Origin: an uncultured Eubacteriales bacterium
GTDB taxonomy: Bacteria; Bacillota; Clostridia; Oscillospirales; Oscillospiraceae
Length of the DNA stretch: 21,336 nt
Direction: 5' to 3'
NCBI GenBank assembly: GCA_900548795.1
Contig: URLT01000022.1
Span: 1 to 21,336 of the forward strand
The position numbers were made by a program, and so were the translations under genes. Positions 1 to 7,698 of the stretch are shown here, piece by piece (within the stretch, counting starts at the first letter, position 1; the number at the start of each line of letters is the position of its first letter). The notes under the pieces were generated by a model. It worked only from the letters and a program-made list of their open reading frames with translations, was not told the DNA's origin and searched no databases.

Positions 1-891
1 CAGCGCCGCCATGGCGCGCGACTCGGGCTGATCGAGCGGCGCTTCGCCGACATAATCCCGCGGCGCGGGGGCATCAAAGCCCAGCGCCGCTTTGATTTTC
101 TTTGCTTCCTGCCATGCGGCCGGGTAATTCAGGTTCAGGTCGACGCCGCTGAGATTGGCCTTCCAGCCGTCGGGGAAGCGGATGGACGGGTAATAGGCGG
201 CGATCCGCTCCGCGGCGCGGTAAAACGGATCGTCCGGCGCGAGCGCGCCCGTGACGAGGTCGACGCCGTCCGGGTTGACCATCGGCACGAGATAGAGCTG
301 CGTGCGCCGGAACAGCGTCCGCGCGTCCCGGTCATAGATCGTCCCGCCGCTGGCCGCGGCGGCGGCATATTGCTCCAGAAAATGCAGCAGCAGCGGCGTT
401 GTGAGCCATTCGTTGGCGTGGTGGCTGGCATTATAGAGCACGGAGCGCGGCCCCTGTCCGAATTTCAGCAGCGTGACGGGGCGGCCGCGCAGGGTGAAGG
501 CGAGCGACCGGCTGCTGAGCGCCGGGTAACGCGCCGTCAGGCCGCGGACGCACAGCGCCAGCAGCTCCGACGAGAACGGAACGTCCGTCGGGACGACCGG
601 GAAGCCGAGCGGAACGATCAGGCTCTGCCCGACGCGCAGACGCTCCGCGTCGAGCAGCGGGTTTGCGATTTGCAGCGCGCGCAGACTCGTGCCGAACCGG
701 CGTGCCAGCGCCCAAAGCGTGTCGCCGCGCCGGATGCGGCGGCGTACATAGCCCAACAGAAGCGGCAGGAGCCGCTCCTCGGTCTGCGCGTCAGCCTGCC
801 CGGTCTGCGGCAGCCCCTGCGCCCGCTGAAAATCCGTGAGATCCTGCGCTCCGGCGCGCCGAAGCGCCAGCTCGATCAATCGCTGCTGCAT
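1..891 (-). CDS. LysM / M14-family peptidase (gamma-D-glutamyl-diaminopimelate endopeptidase type), 3' end cut by window
   Basis: 297 codons are visible and the C-terminus lies beyond position 1. Residues about 16-47 look like a short peptidoglycan-binding segment (FQRAQGLPQTG). Residues about 50-94 are a LysM domain (RRGDTLWALARRFGTS, ending RVGQSLIVP), which binds cell-wall glycan. The M14 metallopeptidase domain starts near residue 103, with the zinc motif HxxE at H158-E161 (SHHANEW), then VNPDGVDLV and GVDLNLNYPA. The last zinc histidine would lie outside the window. Family knowledge places such enzymes in cleavage of D-Glu/mDAP bonds of peptidoglycan peptides, often in spore formers. No signal peptide is visible. 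The ATG at 891 is chosen because AAGGGG lies 8 bases upstream; that motif sits in a hairpin arm (898-930). It lies 80 bp downstream of the exporter gene on the same strand and is probably co-transcribed with it. Confidence 0.9.
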   Translation of the reverse strand, partial: MQQRLIELALRRAGAQDLTDFQRAQGLPQTGQADAQTEERLLPLLLGYVRRRIRRGDTLWALARRFGTSLRALQIANPLLDAERLRVGQSLIVPLGFPVVPTDVPFSSELLALCVRGLTARYPALSSRSLAFTLRGRPVTLLKFGQGPRSVLYNASHHANEWLTTPLLLHFLEQYAAAAASGGTIYDRDARTLFRRTQLYLVPMVNPDGVDLVTGALAPDDPFYRAAERIAAYYPSIRFPDGWKANLSGVDLNLNYPAAWQEAKKIKAALGFDAPAPRDYVGEAPLDQPESRAMAAL

Positions 892-897
892 AGCACA

Positions 898-930
898 CAC
901 CCCTTCGGAGCATCATATTCCGAAGGGGTG
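898..930 (-). promoter_or_regulatory. Perfect 12-bp inverted repeat covering the peptidase ribosome binding site
   Basis: CACCCCTTCGGA (898-909) and its exact reverse complement (919-930) flank a 9-base loop. Read on the minus strand, the second arm contains GAAGGGG, the only Shine-Dalgarno-like sequence before the ATG at 891. No T-run follows on either strand, so it is not a typical intrinsic terminator. Sequestration of the ribosome binding site is an inference. Confidence 0.55.
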
Positions 931-971
931 CGGTTTATGCCGGTGTGCGGGAAATTCTGCAAAAACCGAGC

Positions 972-1877
972 TTATTCGCGCTCGGCCTCGTTCAGAAGCA
1001 GGGTCAGATATTCATAGGCCGTGAGCAGCTTTTCCAGGTGATAATTCATGACCAGCGTGTCCTGCCGGGTGCACTTGCGCCCGTGGATCCCCGCCTCGGG
1101 GATCGGCAGCCCGAGCGCCTGAAGCCTTGCGCCGTTTTCGGTCGAAAGATCGCCCAAGCTGTCCATTCCGCAAATGGCCTCAAGCTCCTGCGTCATGCGC
1201 TCGGCCAACTGCAGGCAGCCGCGCAGCAGCGCCTCGGCGTCCTTGCGCCGGTGCAGAAGGCGCTGACTGTGGTAAAGCTCCAGCTCGCGGTCAAGCTGGC
1301 GCAGCAGCGCGATCTCGGGCTGCAGGTCGGGGTAGCACTCGCGCACGACGATCTGCGCAAGATCGTCGGCAAGGGTGTCGCGCAGGCGGCGCAGCATGGC
1401 CGTGATCCGGCGGCGGTTGTTATAGGGACGGATGGAGACGTTGATGACGAGCGCCGTGACCAGACCGAGTGCCGTGCAGATCAGGCGCTGGGCGGAGTCA
1501 CGCACGAGGTTCTCGGTCGGCAGCAGGCTCGAGGAGAGAAAGATGATGCACGCCAGCGAGGCGGAGAAGCTCAGGCGCAGGGCGTTGAGCAGCAGGATGA
1601 GCAGCAGCACGCCGAGGCCGACGACCCAGAACGGCGCAGGGGGCGGGAAGAGCAGCACGCAGACATAGCCGAGCACCGTGCCGCAAAGCACGCCGATGAG
1701 CTGCACGATGCCCTGCCGCGGCGCCTTGGAGAGCGTGGTCTCCATGGTGATGAGCGCGCCGAAGGCGGCATAAAACAGAGACAGCTCGCTGGTCACGAAA
1801 AGTCCGGCCAGCAGCACCGAGACGGCGACGGCCAGCGCGGTCTTGAGGATGCGGGGGCCGGGATAGAGACGGTTCAT
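972..1877 (-). CDS. Aromatic acid exporter family protein (ArAE_1/DUF939, FUSC-like)
   Basis: A 301-residue membrane protein. The N-terminal half (about residues 10-150) is strongly hydrophobic with about five to six membrane segments and typical ArAE/FUSC sequence (LSLFYAAFGALITMETT, APRQGIVQLIGVLCGTVLG). The C-terminal half is a cytoplasmic helical region rich in Arg, Glu and Leu. By family it would be an inner-membrane efflux or aromatic-acid transport component; the substrate is unknown. The ATG at 1877 is preferred over one 13 codons upstream because AAAGGAG lies 8 bases before it. A promoter with an extended -10 lies just upstream (1912-1939), giving a leader of about 28 bases. The peptidase gene follows 80 bp downstream on the same strand. 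The family assignment is good; the role is inferred. Confidence 0.85.
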   Translation of the reverse strand: MNRLYPGPRILKTALAVAVSVLLAGLFVTSELSLFYAAFGALITMETTLSKAPRQGIVQLIGVLCGTVLGYVCVLLFPPPAPFWVVGLGVLLLILLLNALRLSFSASLACIIFLSSSLLPTENLVRDSAQRLICTALGLVTALVINVSIRPYNNRRRITAMLRRLRDTLADDLAQIVVRECYPDLQPEIALLRQLDRELELYHSQRLLHRRKDAEALLRGCLQLAERMTQELEAICGMDSLGDLSTENGARLQALGLPIPEAGIHGRKCTRQDTLVMNYHLEKLLTAYEYLTLLLNEAERE

Positions 1878-1911
1878 GAGATGGGCTCCTTTCCACGCGG
1901 ATGCTACTATC

Positions 1912-1939
1912 AGCATACCAGAAATTTATTTTTTTGCAA
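1912..1939 (-). promoter_or_regulatory. Promoter for the aromatic acid exporter gene
   Basis: On the minus strand TTGCAA (1939-1934), a 16-base spacer and TATGCT (1917-1912) preceded by TGG give a sigma-A-like promoter with an extended -10. The predicted start is near 1905. Confidence 0.6.
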
Positions 1940-1961
1940 GCCCCGGTTTTGCCGAACGGGC

Positions 1962-1990
1962 TTTACTTTTGGAGCCGAAGTGAGTAAAAT
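1962..1990 (+). promoter_or_regulatory. Promoter for the GNAT acetyltransferase gene
   Basis: TTTACT (1962-1967), a 17-base spacer and TAAAAT (1985-1990) match sigma-A elements moderately. The predicted start near 1997 would leave a very short leader that begins close to the ribosome binding site. Confidence 0.45.
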
Positions 1991-2011
1991 AGAGCCTGAG
2001 GTGAGAAAATC

Positions 2012-2557
2012 GTGACGATTCGTGACGCAGCCGCGTCGGATGTGCCGGCCATGCTTGCAATTTACGCGCCGTTTGTCGAGCGCACGGCGGTCAGCTTTGA
2101 ATATGAGACGCCGACGGAGGCGGAATTTCTGCGCCGTCTGAGGGCGCATCAGGAATCCTTCCCGTGGCTCGTGTGTGAGGAGCGCGGCCGGGTCGTGGGC
2201 TATGCCTATGCCGGGCGCGCCTTTGAGCGGGCGGCCTACGGCTGGAATGCCGAGATCTCGTGCTACCTTGCGCCGGAGGCGCGGGGGCGGGGCATCGGGC
2301 GGGCGCTCTATGCGCGCATCGAGGCGCGCCTGACGGCGTTGGGCTATTATAAGCTCTTTGCCGTCGTCACCTCCGCAAACGAGGCCTCGGTGGCCTTTCA
2401 CCACGCGCTGGGCTTTCGCGACGCGGCTCGGTTCCGAAGCGTCGGCTATAAGCTGGGCGAGTGGTACGACGTGCTCTGGCTGGAAAAGGAGCTGCGGCCG
2501 CGCCCGCAGCCGCAGACGCTGCCGCAGGCCGACCGGCCGGACGGGATTGCCGAGTGA
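2012..2557 (+). CDS. GNAT family N-acetyltransferase, phosphinothricin acetyltransferase-like
   Basis: A 181-residue single-domain GNAT enzyme that would transfer acetyl from acetyl-CoA to an amine. The N-terminus IRDAAASDVPAMLAIYAPFV and the stretch TAVSFEYETPT are typical of the phosphinothricin/methionine sulfoximine acetyltransferase group. The acetyl-CoA-binding motif A is visible as RGRGIGRALY (about residues 92-101), and FHHALGF forms the motif B region. The physiological substrate in this group is often uncertain. The start is GTG, supported by GAGGTGA 7-8 bases upstream. The gene is monocistronic: its own promoter (1962-1990) lies upstream and a strong terminator (2557-2600) immediately downstream. 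The last residues are Arg/Pro-rich and probably disordered. Confidence 0.88.
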   Translation: MTIRDAAASDVPAMLAIYAPFVERTAVSFEYETPTEAEFLRRLRAHQESFPWLVCEERGRVVGYAYAGRAFERAAYGWNAEISCYLAPEARGRGIGRALYARIEARLTALGYYKLFAVVTSANEASVAFHHALGFRDAARFRSVGYKLGEWYDVLWLEKELRPRPQPQTLPQADRPDGIAE

Positions 2558-2600
2558 AAAAAGCATCCTCTGTGCAGTGCAGACACAGAGGATGTTTTTT
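2557..2600. terminator. Bidirectional intrinsic terminator
   Basis: An A-tract (2557-2562), the 11-bp perfect stem CATCCTCTGTG/CACAGAGGATG (2564-2574 and 2584-2594), a 9-base loop and TTTTTT (2595-2600). It can end rightward transcription of the acetyltransferase gene and leftward transcription of the ABC exporter operon. Confidence 0.9.
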
Positions 2601-2661
2601 GGCTCTATAATAAATGTTGGGGTCAGGCTCATCACCTGACCCCAACATTTATTATAGAGCC
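2601..2661. repeat. Perfect 27-bp palindrome with 7-base loop, possible miniature mobile element
   Basis: A 27-base arm starting GGCTCTATAATAAATG (2601-2627) is followed by CTCATCA and by the exact reverse complement of the arm (2635-2661). It directly abuts the T-tract of the terminator and ends 17 bases before the exporter stop codon. The outer ends GGCTCT...AGAGCC resemble terminal repeats of ISL3-type elements from memory, so it may be two IS ends brought together. There is no coding capacity and I see no clear target duplication in the flanks. Confidence 0.6.
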
Positions 2662-2678
2662 TATTTCAAGAATCAGTA

Positions 2679-4445
2679 TCAGATCGCGTATTGGCTGTTA
2701 TAGATCTGATAATAAAAGCCCTTTTTCGCCAGCAGCGAGCGGTGCGTGCCCTGCTCGACGATCCTGCCGTGGTCGAGCACGAGGATCAGGTCGGAGTCGA
2801 CGATGGTCGAGAGACGGTGGGCAATGACGAAGCAGGTGCGCTCGCGCATCAGGTTGTCCATGGCCTTTTGCAGCAGCACCTCGGTGCGCGTGTCGACGTT
2901 CGAGGTCGCCTCGTCGAGGATGAGCAGCCGCCGGTCGGCGAGCATGGCGCGCGCGATGGTCAAAAGCTGCTTCTGGCCGCCGGAGAGGTTGCTCATGTCG
3001 TCGCCGACGACCGTGTCGTAGCCCTCGGGCAGGGTGCGGATGAAGTGGTCGCAATAGGCGCGGTCGCAGGCGGCGATGATCTCCTCGCGCGTCGCGTCGG
3101 GCTTGCCGAAGGCGACGTTTTCCGCCACCGTGCCGCGGAAGAGCCATGTGTCCTGCAAAACCATGCCGAACTGCCTGCGCATCTCGTCGCGCGAGAGCGT
3201 GGCGCAGTCGACGCCGTCGATCAGAATGCGGCCGCGGTCGACGTCGTAAAACCGCATGAGCAGGTTGACGATCGTGGTCTTGCCGGCGCCGGTCGGCCCG
3301 ACGATGGCGACGTTCTGCCCCTTCTTGACATCGAGGCTCAGGTGCTCGATGAGCGGGCAGTCCTTGTCATAGGAAAAATCGACGTCCTCAAAGCGGATGT
3401 TGCCCGCGACCTCCTGCGGCAGTTTGCCGTCGGCGTCCGTCTCCTCGGGCAGGTCGAACAGCTTGAAGACGCGGCGGCAGGCCGCCTTCGTGTGCTGAAG
3501 CTGGCCGAGACCGTTGGCGATCTGCTCGAGCGGCGAGGAAAACTGCCGCGCATAGAGCAGGATCGTTACGACGATGCCGACCGAGGCGCCGTCCCGGTTC
3601 ACGATGAGCCAGCCGCCGATCAGGCAGATCAGGATATAGGCCAGCGCGTTGGAGAAGACGATGACGGGGCGGACGATCGAGGCAATGAAGTTCGCGTGAT
3701 ATTCGGCGTCGGCGCGGCGCTTGTTGACGACGGCGTGCTTCCGCTGTGCGTAGTCCTCAAGATGATAGGCCTTCGTCGTGGCGAAATTCGTGAAGCTCTC
3801 CTCAACGAGGGAGTTGAGGTTGCCCATCTCGGTGAACATCTCGTGGTAGTGCTTTTCGCTCAGAGACGAGAGCTTGGTCGACAGGAGGAGCGAGGCGGGC
3901 GTGAAGATCAGAACGAAGACCGCCAGCAGCCAGTTCTCGCGGAGCATCATGCCCGCAATGGCGATGAGCATCAAGAAGCCGCTCATCAGCGTGTCAATGA
4001 TCTGGTGCAGCGAGTTGCCCATGGTCGACACGTCGTCGGTCATGCGCGAGAGCACGTCGCCTACGGGCGTCTGGTCGACATAGCTGACCGGAAGACGGCG
4101 GATCTTGTCGGAAATGCGGATGCGCAGGGTGCAGGTGAAATAGCGGCTGACCATGTTGTTCAGCAGCAGCATTTTCAGATAAAACAGCAGGCTGTAGGCG
4201 GTGTAGATCACGAGCAGCGCGGCAAGCCCGTTTGTCAGCTCGCCCATCAGGTCGCCCGTGCCGCTGCCGTCCCAGTAGTCATAGAGCCGGTCGATCAGCC
4301 CGCCGAGCAGCTTCGGCGCGGCGGCGCTGCAGGCGATCATGACGATGCTGATGAGGCAGCCCAGCAGCAGCCATTTCCAGATCGGCCGCGCCTCGCGCAC
4401 CAGGCGGCGCAGGGTGTGATCCTTTTCGGTGGGATGCTTTTTCAT
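2679..4445 (-). CDS. ABC exporter half-transporter, catalytic subunit (BmrD/LmrD/YheH-like)
   Basis: A 588-residue half-transporter with an N-terminal six-helix membrane domain (about residues 24-325) fused to an ATPase domain (about 348-580). All ATPase motifs are intact: Walker A GPTGAGKTT (383-391), Q-loop Q431, signature LSGGQ (487-491), Walker B LLILDEATS with catalytic E512, and H-loop H543 (IAHRLS). It is translationally coupled to the upstream partner gene by an ATGA overlap (4442-4445), with GGAGGTG upstream of the ATG. The partner has degenerate motifs, so the two should form one heterodimeric multidrug or lipid exporter with one active ATP site. The substrate cannot be read from sequence. 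Confidence 0.92.
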   Translation of the reverse strand: MKKHPTEKDHTLRRLVREARPIWKWLLLGCLISIVMIACSAAAPKLLGGLIDRLYDYWDGSGTGDLMGELTNGLAALLVIYTAYSLLFYLKMLLLNNMVSRYFTCTLRIRISDKIRRLPVSYVDQTPVGDVLSRMTDDVSTMGNSLHQIIDTLMSGFLMLIAIAGMMLRENWLLAVFVLIFTPASLLLSTKLSSLSEKHYHEMFTEMGNLNSLVEESFTNFATTKAYHLEDYAQRKHAVVNKRRADAEYHANFIASIVRPVIVFSNALAYILICLIGGWLIVNRDGASVGIVVTILLYARQFSSPLEQIANGLGQLQHTKAACRRVFKLFDLPEETDADGKLPQEVAGNIRFEDVDFSYDKDCPLIEHLSLDVKKGQNVAIVGPTGAGKTTIVNLLMRFYDVDRGRILIDGVDCATLSRDEMRRQFGMVLQDTWLFRGTVAENVAFGKPDATREEIIAACDRAYCDHFIRTLPEGYDTVVGDDMSNLSGGQKQLLTIARAMLADRRLLILDEATSNVDTRTEVLLQKAMDNLMRERTCFVIAHRLSTIVDSDLILVLDHGRIVEQGTHRSLLAKKGFYYQIYNSQYAI

Positions 4446-6163
4446 TTTGCGCCACCTCCCGTCTGAGAGGCATAGATCTCCTGATAGATCCCGCAGCGCG
4501 CGAGCAGCTCGTCGTGCGTTCCGGCGCCGACAAGCCGGCCGCGATCCATCACGAAGATGCAGTCGGCGCTCATGGCCGAGGTGATGCGCTGCGTGACGAC
4601 GAGCTGCGTGCGGCCCTGAATTTTCTCGTTGAGCGCGGCGCGGAGCTTTTTCTCCGTTAAAAAGTCGAGCGCGGAGAAGCTGTCGTCAAAGATGTAGATC
4701 GGCGTTTTGCGCACGAGCGCCCGCGCGATGGAAAGCCGCTGCTTCTGCCCGCCGGAGAGGTTTTTGCCGGCCTGCTTGACCTCGTAGTCCAGCCCGCCGG
4801 GGCATTCGTCGACGAACCCGCGCAGCTGCGCAATGTCCACGGCCTGCCAAACGGCGGCCTCGTCGGCCTCGGCGTTGCCCATGCGGATGTTTTCGCCGAT
4901 CGTCCCGGAGTAGACCGAGGCGCCCTGCAAAACGCAGCTGATCGAGCCGCGCAGGCAGCGTCTGCTGAGCTGCTCTGCGGGGATGCCGTCAAAGCGGATC
5001 GTCCCGCCCGTGGGCGCGCGGAAGCCGAGCAGCAGGGAGATGAGCGTGCTTTTGCCGCTGCCCGTGCCGCCGATGACCGACACGCGTTGGCCGGGCAGAA
5101 TGCGCAGGCTGACGTGGTCGACGGCGTTCTCGCTGCCGCCGTAGGAGAAGCTCACGTCGTCGAGCTCGATCCCGCCGGTGAGCGCGGCCTCGCGGCCGCC
5201 GGTGTTGTCGTCGACGCCCGTTGCGCCGAGCACCTCGTTGATGCGCCCGGCGGCGACCTGCGCGTGCGGGAGCATGACAATGGCAAACGAGCCCATCAGC
5301 ACGCCGTTGATCGCCAGCGTGACATATTGGATGATGACGTAAATATCGCCCGCGCTGACGGCGCTGACCCTGTGCGCCATGCGCCAGCCGCCGAGATAGA
5401 CGATGACCAGCACGGCGAGGTTCAGCAGCAGCATCGACAGCGGCTCGATGATGCCCATCGAGGTGTTGCCGCGGATGATGTTGTCTGCCATGATGTTCGT
5501 CGCGTCGGCCAGCCGCTTATGCTCGCGCGGCTCGGCCAGAAAGGCGCGGATCACGCGGATGCCGCGCAGGCGCTCGCGCAGGATGGCGTTTTGCCGGTCG
5601 ATGTACTTGTCGGAATTGATCCACAGCGGCACGACCTTGCGCCCGATGAGGATCACGGCCAGCAGGATGAACGGGATGAAGGCGAGCATCACGAGCGAGA
5701 GCACGACGTCCTTGCGCAGCGCCAGCAGGACGCCGCCGAGGAACAGGATCGGGATCGTCGCGACCGTGCCGGAGAGCATGGAGGCGACCCACGAGAGCGT
5801 CTCGACGTCGTGGGTGGCGCGCGTGACGAGCGCGGCCGTGCCGAGCTTGCCGAAGGCGTCGAAGGAGAGCGTGTTGACCTTGCGGAACACGTCGGAGCGG
5901 ACGTCGGCGCAGAACGCGGCGACGACCCTTGAGGAAATTTTGCTGCCCCAGATCACGCAGCCGAGGCTGACGCCCGCCAGAAGCAGCATGTGCAGACAGG
6001 TGCGCAGGATCACGGTCTGATCGCCCTGCGGAATGCCCGTGTTGAGGATGTCGGACATCAGCGTCGGGAGCATCAGGTCGCAGAGCGTCGAGGCGGTGAT
6101 GAGAAGCGCAGCGAGCAGCATTTTTCGGGTGTAGGGTTTCAGATATTTGAGGATCGTTTTCAT
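4442..6163 (-). CDS. ABC exporter half-transporter, degenerate-site subunit (BmrC/LmrC/YheI-like)
   Basis: A 573-residue half-transporter with a membrane domain (about residues 14-310) and an ATPase domain (about 332-565). Walker A GGTGSGKST (365-373), Q413 and LSGGQ (469-473) are present. The Walker B catalytic glutamate is Asp (FDDS, D494) and the H-loop histidine is Gln (VTQRI, Q525). This pattern is normal for one member of heterodimeric exporters, so it is not decay. The ATG at 6163 (MKTILKYLKPYTRK) is chosen because the family N-terminus begins there, although the ribosome binding site is weak (AGAAG). The frame stays open upstream through a repeat element to 6334, which I regard as chance. 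It is the first gene of the operon, with a leader of about 210 bases. Confidence 0.9.
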   Translation of the reverse strand: MKTILKYLKPYTRKMLLAALLITASTLCDLMLPTLMSDILNTGIPQGDQTVILRTCLHMLLLAGVSLGCVIWGSKISSRVVAAFCADVRSDVFRKVNTLSFDAFGKLGTAALVTRATHDVETLSWVASMLSGTVATIPILFLGGVLLALRKDVVLSLVMLAFIPFILLAVILIGRKVVPLWINSDKYIDRQNAILRERLRGIRVIRAFLAEPREHKRLADATNIMADNIIRGNTSMGIIEPLSMLLLNLAVLVIVYLGGWRMAHRVSAVSAGDIYVIIQYVTLAINGVLMGSFAIVMLPHAQVAAGRINEVLGATGVDDNTGGREAALTGGIELDDVSFSYGGSENAVDHVSLRILPGQRVSVIGGTGSGKSTLISLLLGFRAPTGGTIRFDGIPAEQLSRRCLRGSISCVLQGASVYSGTIGENIRMGNAEADEAAVWQAVDIAQLRGFVDECPGGLDYEVKQAGKNLSGGQKQRLSIARALVRKTPIYIFDDSFSALDFLTEKKLRAALNEKIQGRTQLVVTQRITSAMSADCIFVMDRGRLVGAGTHDELLARCGIYQEIYASQTGGGAK

Positions 6164-6197
6164 GTTTCTTCTCTTTTTGGGCGGAAGGGACGGATAT

Positions 6198-6361
6198 TGG
6201 GAATCTCTGAATAAATCGGCTGCGGCGCTCAGCGGGTCTTTTGCCCCAACTGATCGGTTTGAAAATCTTGAAATACACAAAGTATTCCTGCGATTTCCAA
6301 ACCTCCATTTGGAACAAAATCCCTCGCTGACCACTCTTGCGATTTAATCAGAGGTTCCCTT
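6198..6361 (-). repeat. Dispersed repeat copy 1 (candidate MITE, 164 bp)
   Basis: The reverse complement of 6198-6361 matches 20736-20898 nearly base for base, with roughly ten differences by eye. The ends are imperfect inverted repeats about 45 bp long: GGTTCCCTT at 6353-6361, and a degenerate GGGAATCTCTGA at 6199-6210. The interior has a hairpin formed by TTTCCAAA and TTTGGAA. No transposase is encoded. It lies inside the predicted 5' leader of the ABC exporter operon. Confidence 0.85.
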
Positions 6362-6378
6362 GATACGCATTCATAAAA

Positions 6379-6387
6379 ATTATAGCA
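6379..6387 (-). promoter_or_regulatory. Extended -10 element for the ABC exporter operon
   Basis: On the minus strand TGCTATAAT (6387-6379) is a consensus extended -10. No good -35 is seen in the T-rich sequence upstream. Transcription would start near 6372 and run through the repeat before reaching the ATG at 6163. Confidence 0.5.
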
Positions 6388-6448
6388 CCCGAACGGAAAA
6401 AAAGATAGCCCGATCGAAAAAAATCTATACTTTTTCTGAAAAAGAATG

Positions 6449-6454
6449 TATAAT
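6449..6454 (+). promoter_or_regulatory. -10 element for the cation diffusion facilitator gene
   Basis: A consensus TATAAT lies 34 bases before the ATG at 6488. No clear -35 is visible at 16-18 bases upstream, where the sequence is AT-rich. The predicted start is near 6461. Confidence 0.5.
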
Positions 6455-6487
6455 AAACCGGATACCGCTTCAAAGGGAGTGCGAAAT

Positions 6488-7663
6488 ATGACGAATCTGC
6501 TGCTCCGTCTGTTTGTGAAAAATTACCGTGATACGAAAAATCCCAAGGTGCGCGCAGCCTACGGCAAGCTGGCCGGGGCGGTGGGCATCGTCTGCAATCT
6601 GCTGCTCTTTGCCGCGAAGCTGGTCGCCGGTCTGCTCTCGGGCGCGGTGTCCATCGTGGCAGACGCCGTGAACAACCTGTCCGACGCGTCCTCCTCGCTC
6701 ATCACGCTGCTGGGCTTCAAGCTCGCCGAGCGCCCCGCCGATGACGAGCATCCCTACGGCCACGCCCGCATCGAATATCTGACCGGCCTTGCCGTCTCGG
6801 CGCTGATCCTCATCATCGGCTTCGAGCTGGGCAAAAGCTCGTTCGAGAAGATCCTGCATCCCGAGGAGATCGCCTTCACGTGGCTGACCGGCGCGATCCT
6901 GCTCGGCTCGGTCGCGGTGAAGCTTTGGATGTATGTGTTCTGCGAAAAGCTCGGGCGGCGCATCGGCTCGACCACGCTCGAGGCCACGGCCGCCGACAGC
7001 CGCAACGACGTCATCACGACCGGCGCGGTGCTGCTCGGCTGCCTTGCGTGGCAGCTCTGGGGCGTGCGGGTCGACGGCTATGTCGGCCTGCTGGTCGCGC
7101 TGTTCATCTTCTGGTCGGGCATCTCCATTGCGAAGGAGACGATCAGCCCGCTGCTCGGCGAGCAGGCCTCGCCGGAGCTGGTGAGCAGCATTTCCGAGCT
7201 GGTGCTGCGGCACGAGGGCATTCTCGGCATCCACGACCTGATGGTGCACGACTACGGGCCCGGGCAGTGCTTTGCCAGCGTCCACGCCGAGATGAGCGCG
7301 GCGGAGGATCCGCTCTATTGCCACGACATTATAGACGACATTGAGCGCGACGCGCTGCACGATCTGCGGGTGCATCTGGTCATCCACTATGACCCCGTCG
7401 TCACGGACGACGAGGAACTCAACCGCCTGCGCCTGATCGTGCGCGAGCTGCTGCAGGGGATCGACCCGGCCATCCATACCCACGATTTCCGCATGGTGCG
7501 CGGCCCGTCGCACGCGAATTTGATCTTCGACATGGAGATCCCCTTCGACCTCGGAAGCCGCCGCAGCGAGCTGTACCACGCCGTGCAGCAGCGGGTGCGG
7601 CAGGAAAATGCGCGTTATTACACCGTGATCACCTTCGACGAGGTGCCGCGCGAGCACGTATAA
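6488..7663 (+). CDS. Cation diffusion facilitator (CDF) metal exporter, possibly Mn/Fe type
   Basis: A 391-residue CDF protein with an N-terminal membrane domain of about six helices (residues about 28-225) and a C-terminal cytoplasmic dimerisation domain (about 230-320) with an extension. The intramembrane site reads D59/N63 (ADAVNNLSD) and D170/D174 (ATAADSRNDV). The zinc-type HxxxD pair is replaced by DxxxD, and the Asn in helix 2 resembles manganese-exporting MntE-like CDFs more than zinc exporters. HPYGH (88-92) is also family typical. It would expel divalent metal using the proton gradient. The ATG at 6488 has GGGAG 8 bases upstream; an in-frame ATG 14 codons earlier overlaps the -10 and is rejected. 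It appears monocistronic. Confidence 0.9.
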   Translation: MTNLLLRLFVKNYRDTKNPKVRAAYGKLAGAVGIVCNLLLFAAKLVAGLLSGAVSIVADAVNNLSDASSSLITLLGFKLAERPADDEHPYGHARIEYLTGLAVSALILIIGFELGKSSFEKILHPEEIAFTWLTGAILLGSVAVKLWMYVFCEKLGRRIGSTTLEATAADSRNDVITTGAVLLGCLAWQLWGVRVDGYVGLLVALFIFWSGISIAKETISPLLGEQASPELVSSISELVLRHEGILGIHDLMVHDYGPGQCFASVHAEMSAAEDPLYCHDIIDDIERDALHDLRVHLVIHYDPVVTDDEELNRLRLIVRELLQGIDPAIHTHDFRMVRGPSHANLIFDMEIPFDLGSRRSELYHAVQQRVRQENARYYTVITFDEVPREHV

Positions 7664-7698
7664 AATTTGAATTTTCTGTAAGGATTGCGCGCCCCGGC

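Larger units (their letters stand above)
6164..6487. other. Intergenic region between exporter operon and CDF gene: leader, repeat copy and divergent promoters
   Basis: This 324-base gap holds the exporter 5' leader, the full-length repeat copy 1 (6198-6361), and then an AT-rich stretch (6362-6460) with A-tracts and back-to-back promoters. The exporter -10 lies at 6379-6384 and the CDF -10 at 6449-6454. I see no gene here. Confidence 0.8.

Noticed and set aside
1940..1970. Imperfect hairpin followed by TTTACTTTT as a rightward terminator
   Set aside because: The stem is interrupted, there is no rightward gene upstream to terminate, and the T-rich part serves better as the -35 region of the acetyltransferase promoter.
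2691..4466. 591-codon open frame on the plus strand opposite the ABC exporter gene
   Set aside because: It is a GC-driven antisense shadow. Its sequence is rich in Arg, Asp, Val and Gln without domains, while the minus strand encodes a complete ABC half-transporter with all motifs.
4442..6163. Asp and Gln at catalytic ATPase positions as signs of gene decay
   Set aside because: This asymmetric pattern is normal for one subunit of heterodimeric ABC exporters, and the partner subunit has an intact site.
6164..6334. 57-codon in-frame N-terminal extension of the degenerate exporter subunit
   Set aside because: It is encoded by the repeat element, starts at a GTG without a ribosome binding site, and is not expected in the family. 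The frame is probably open by chance.
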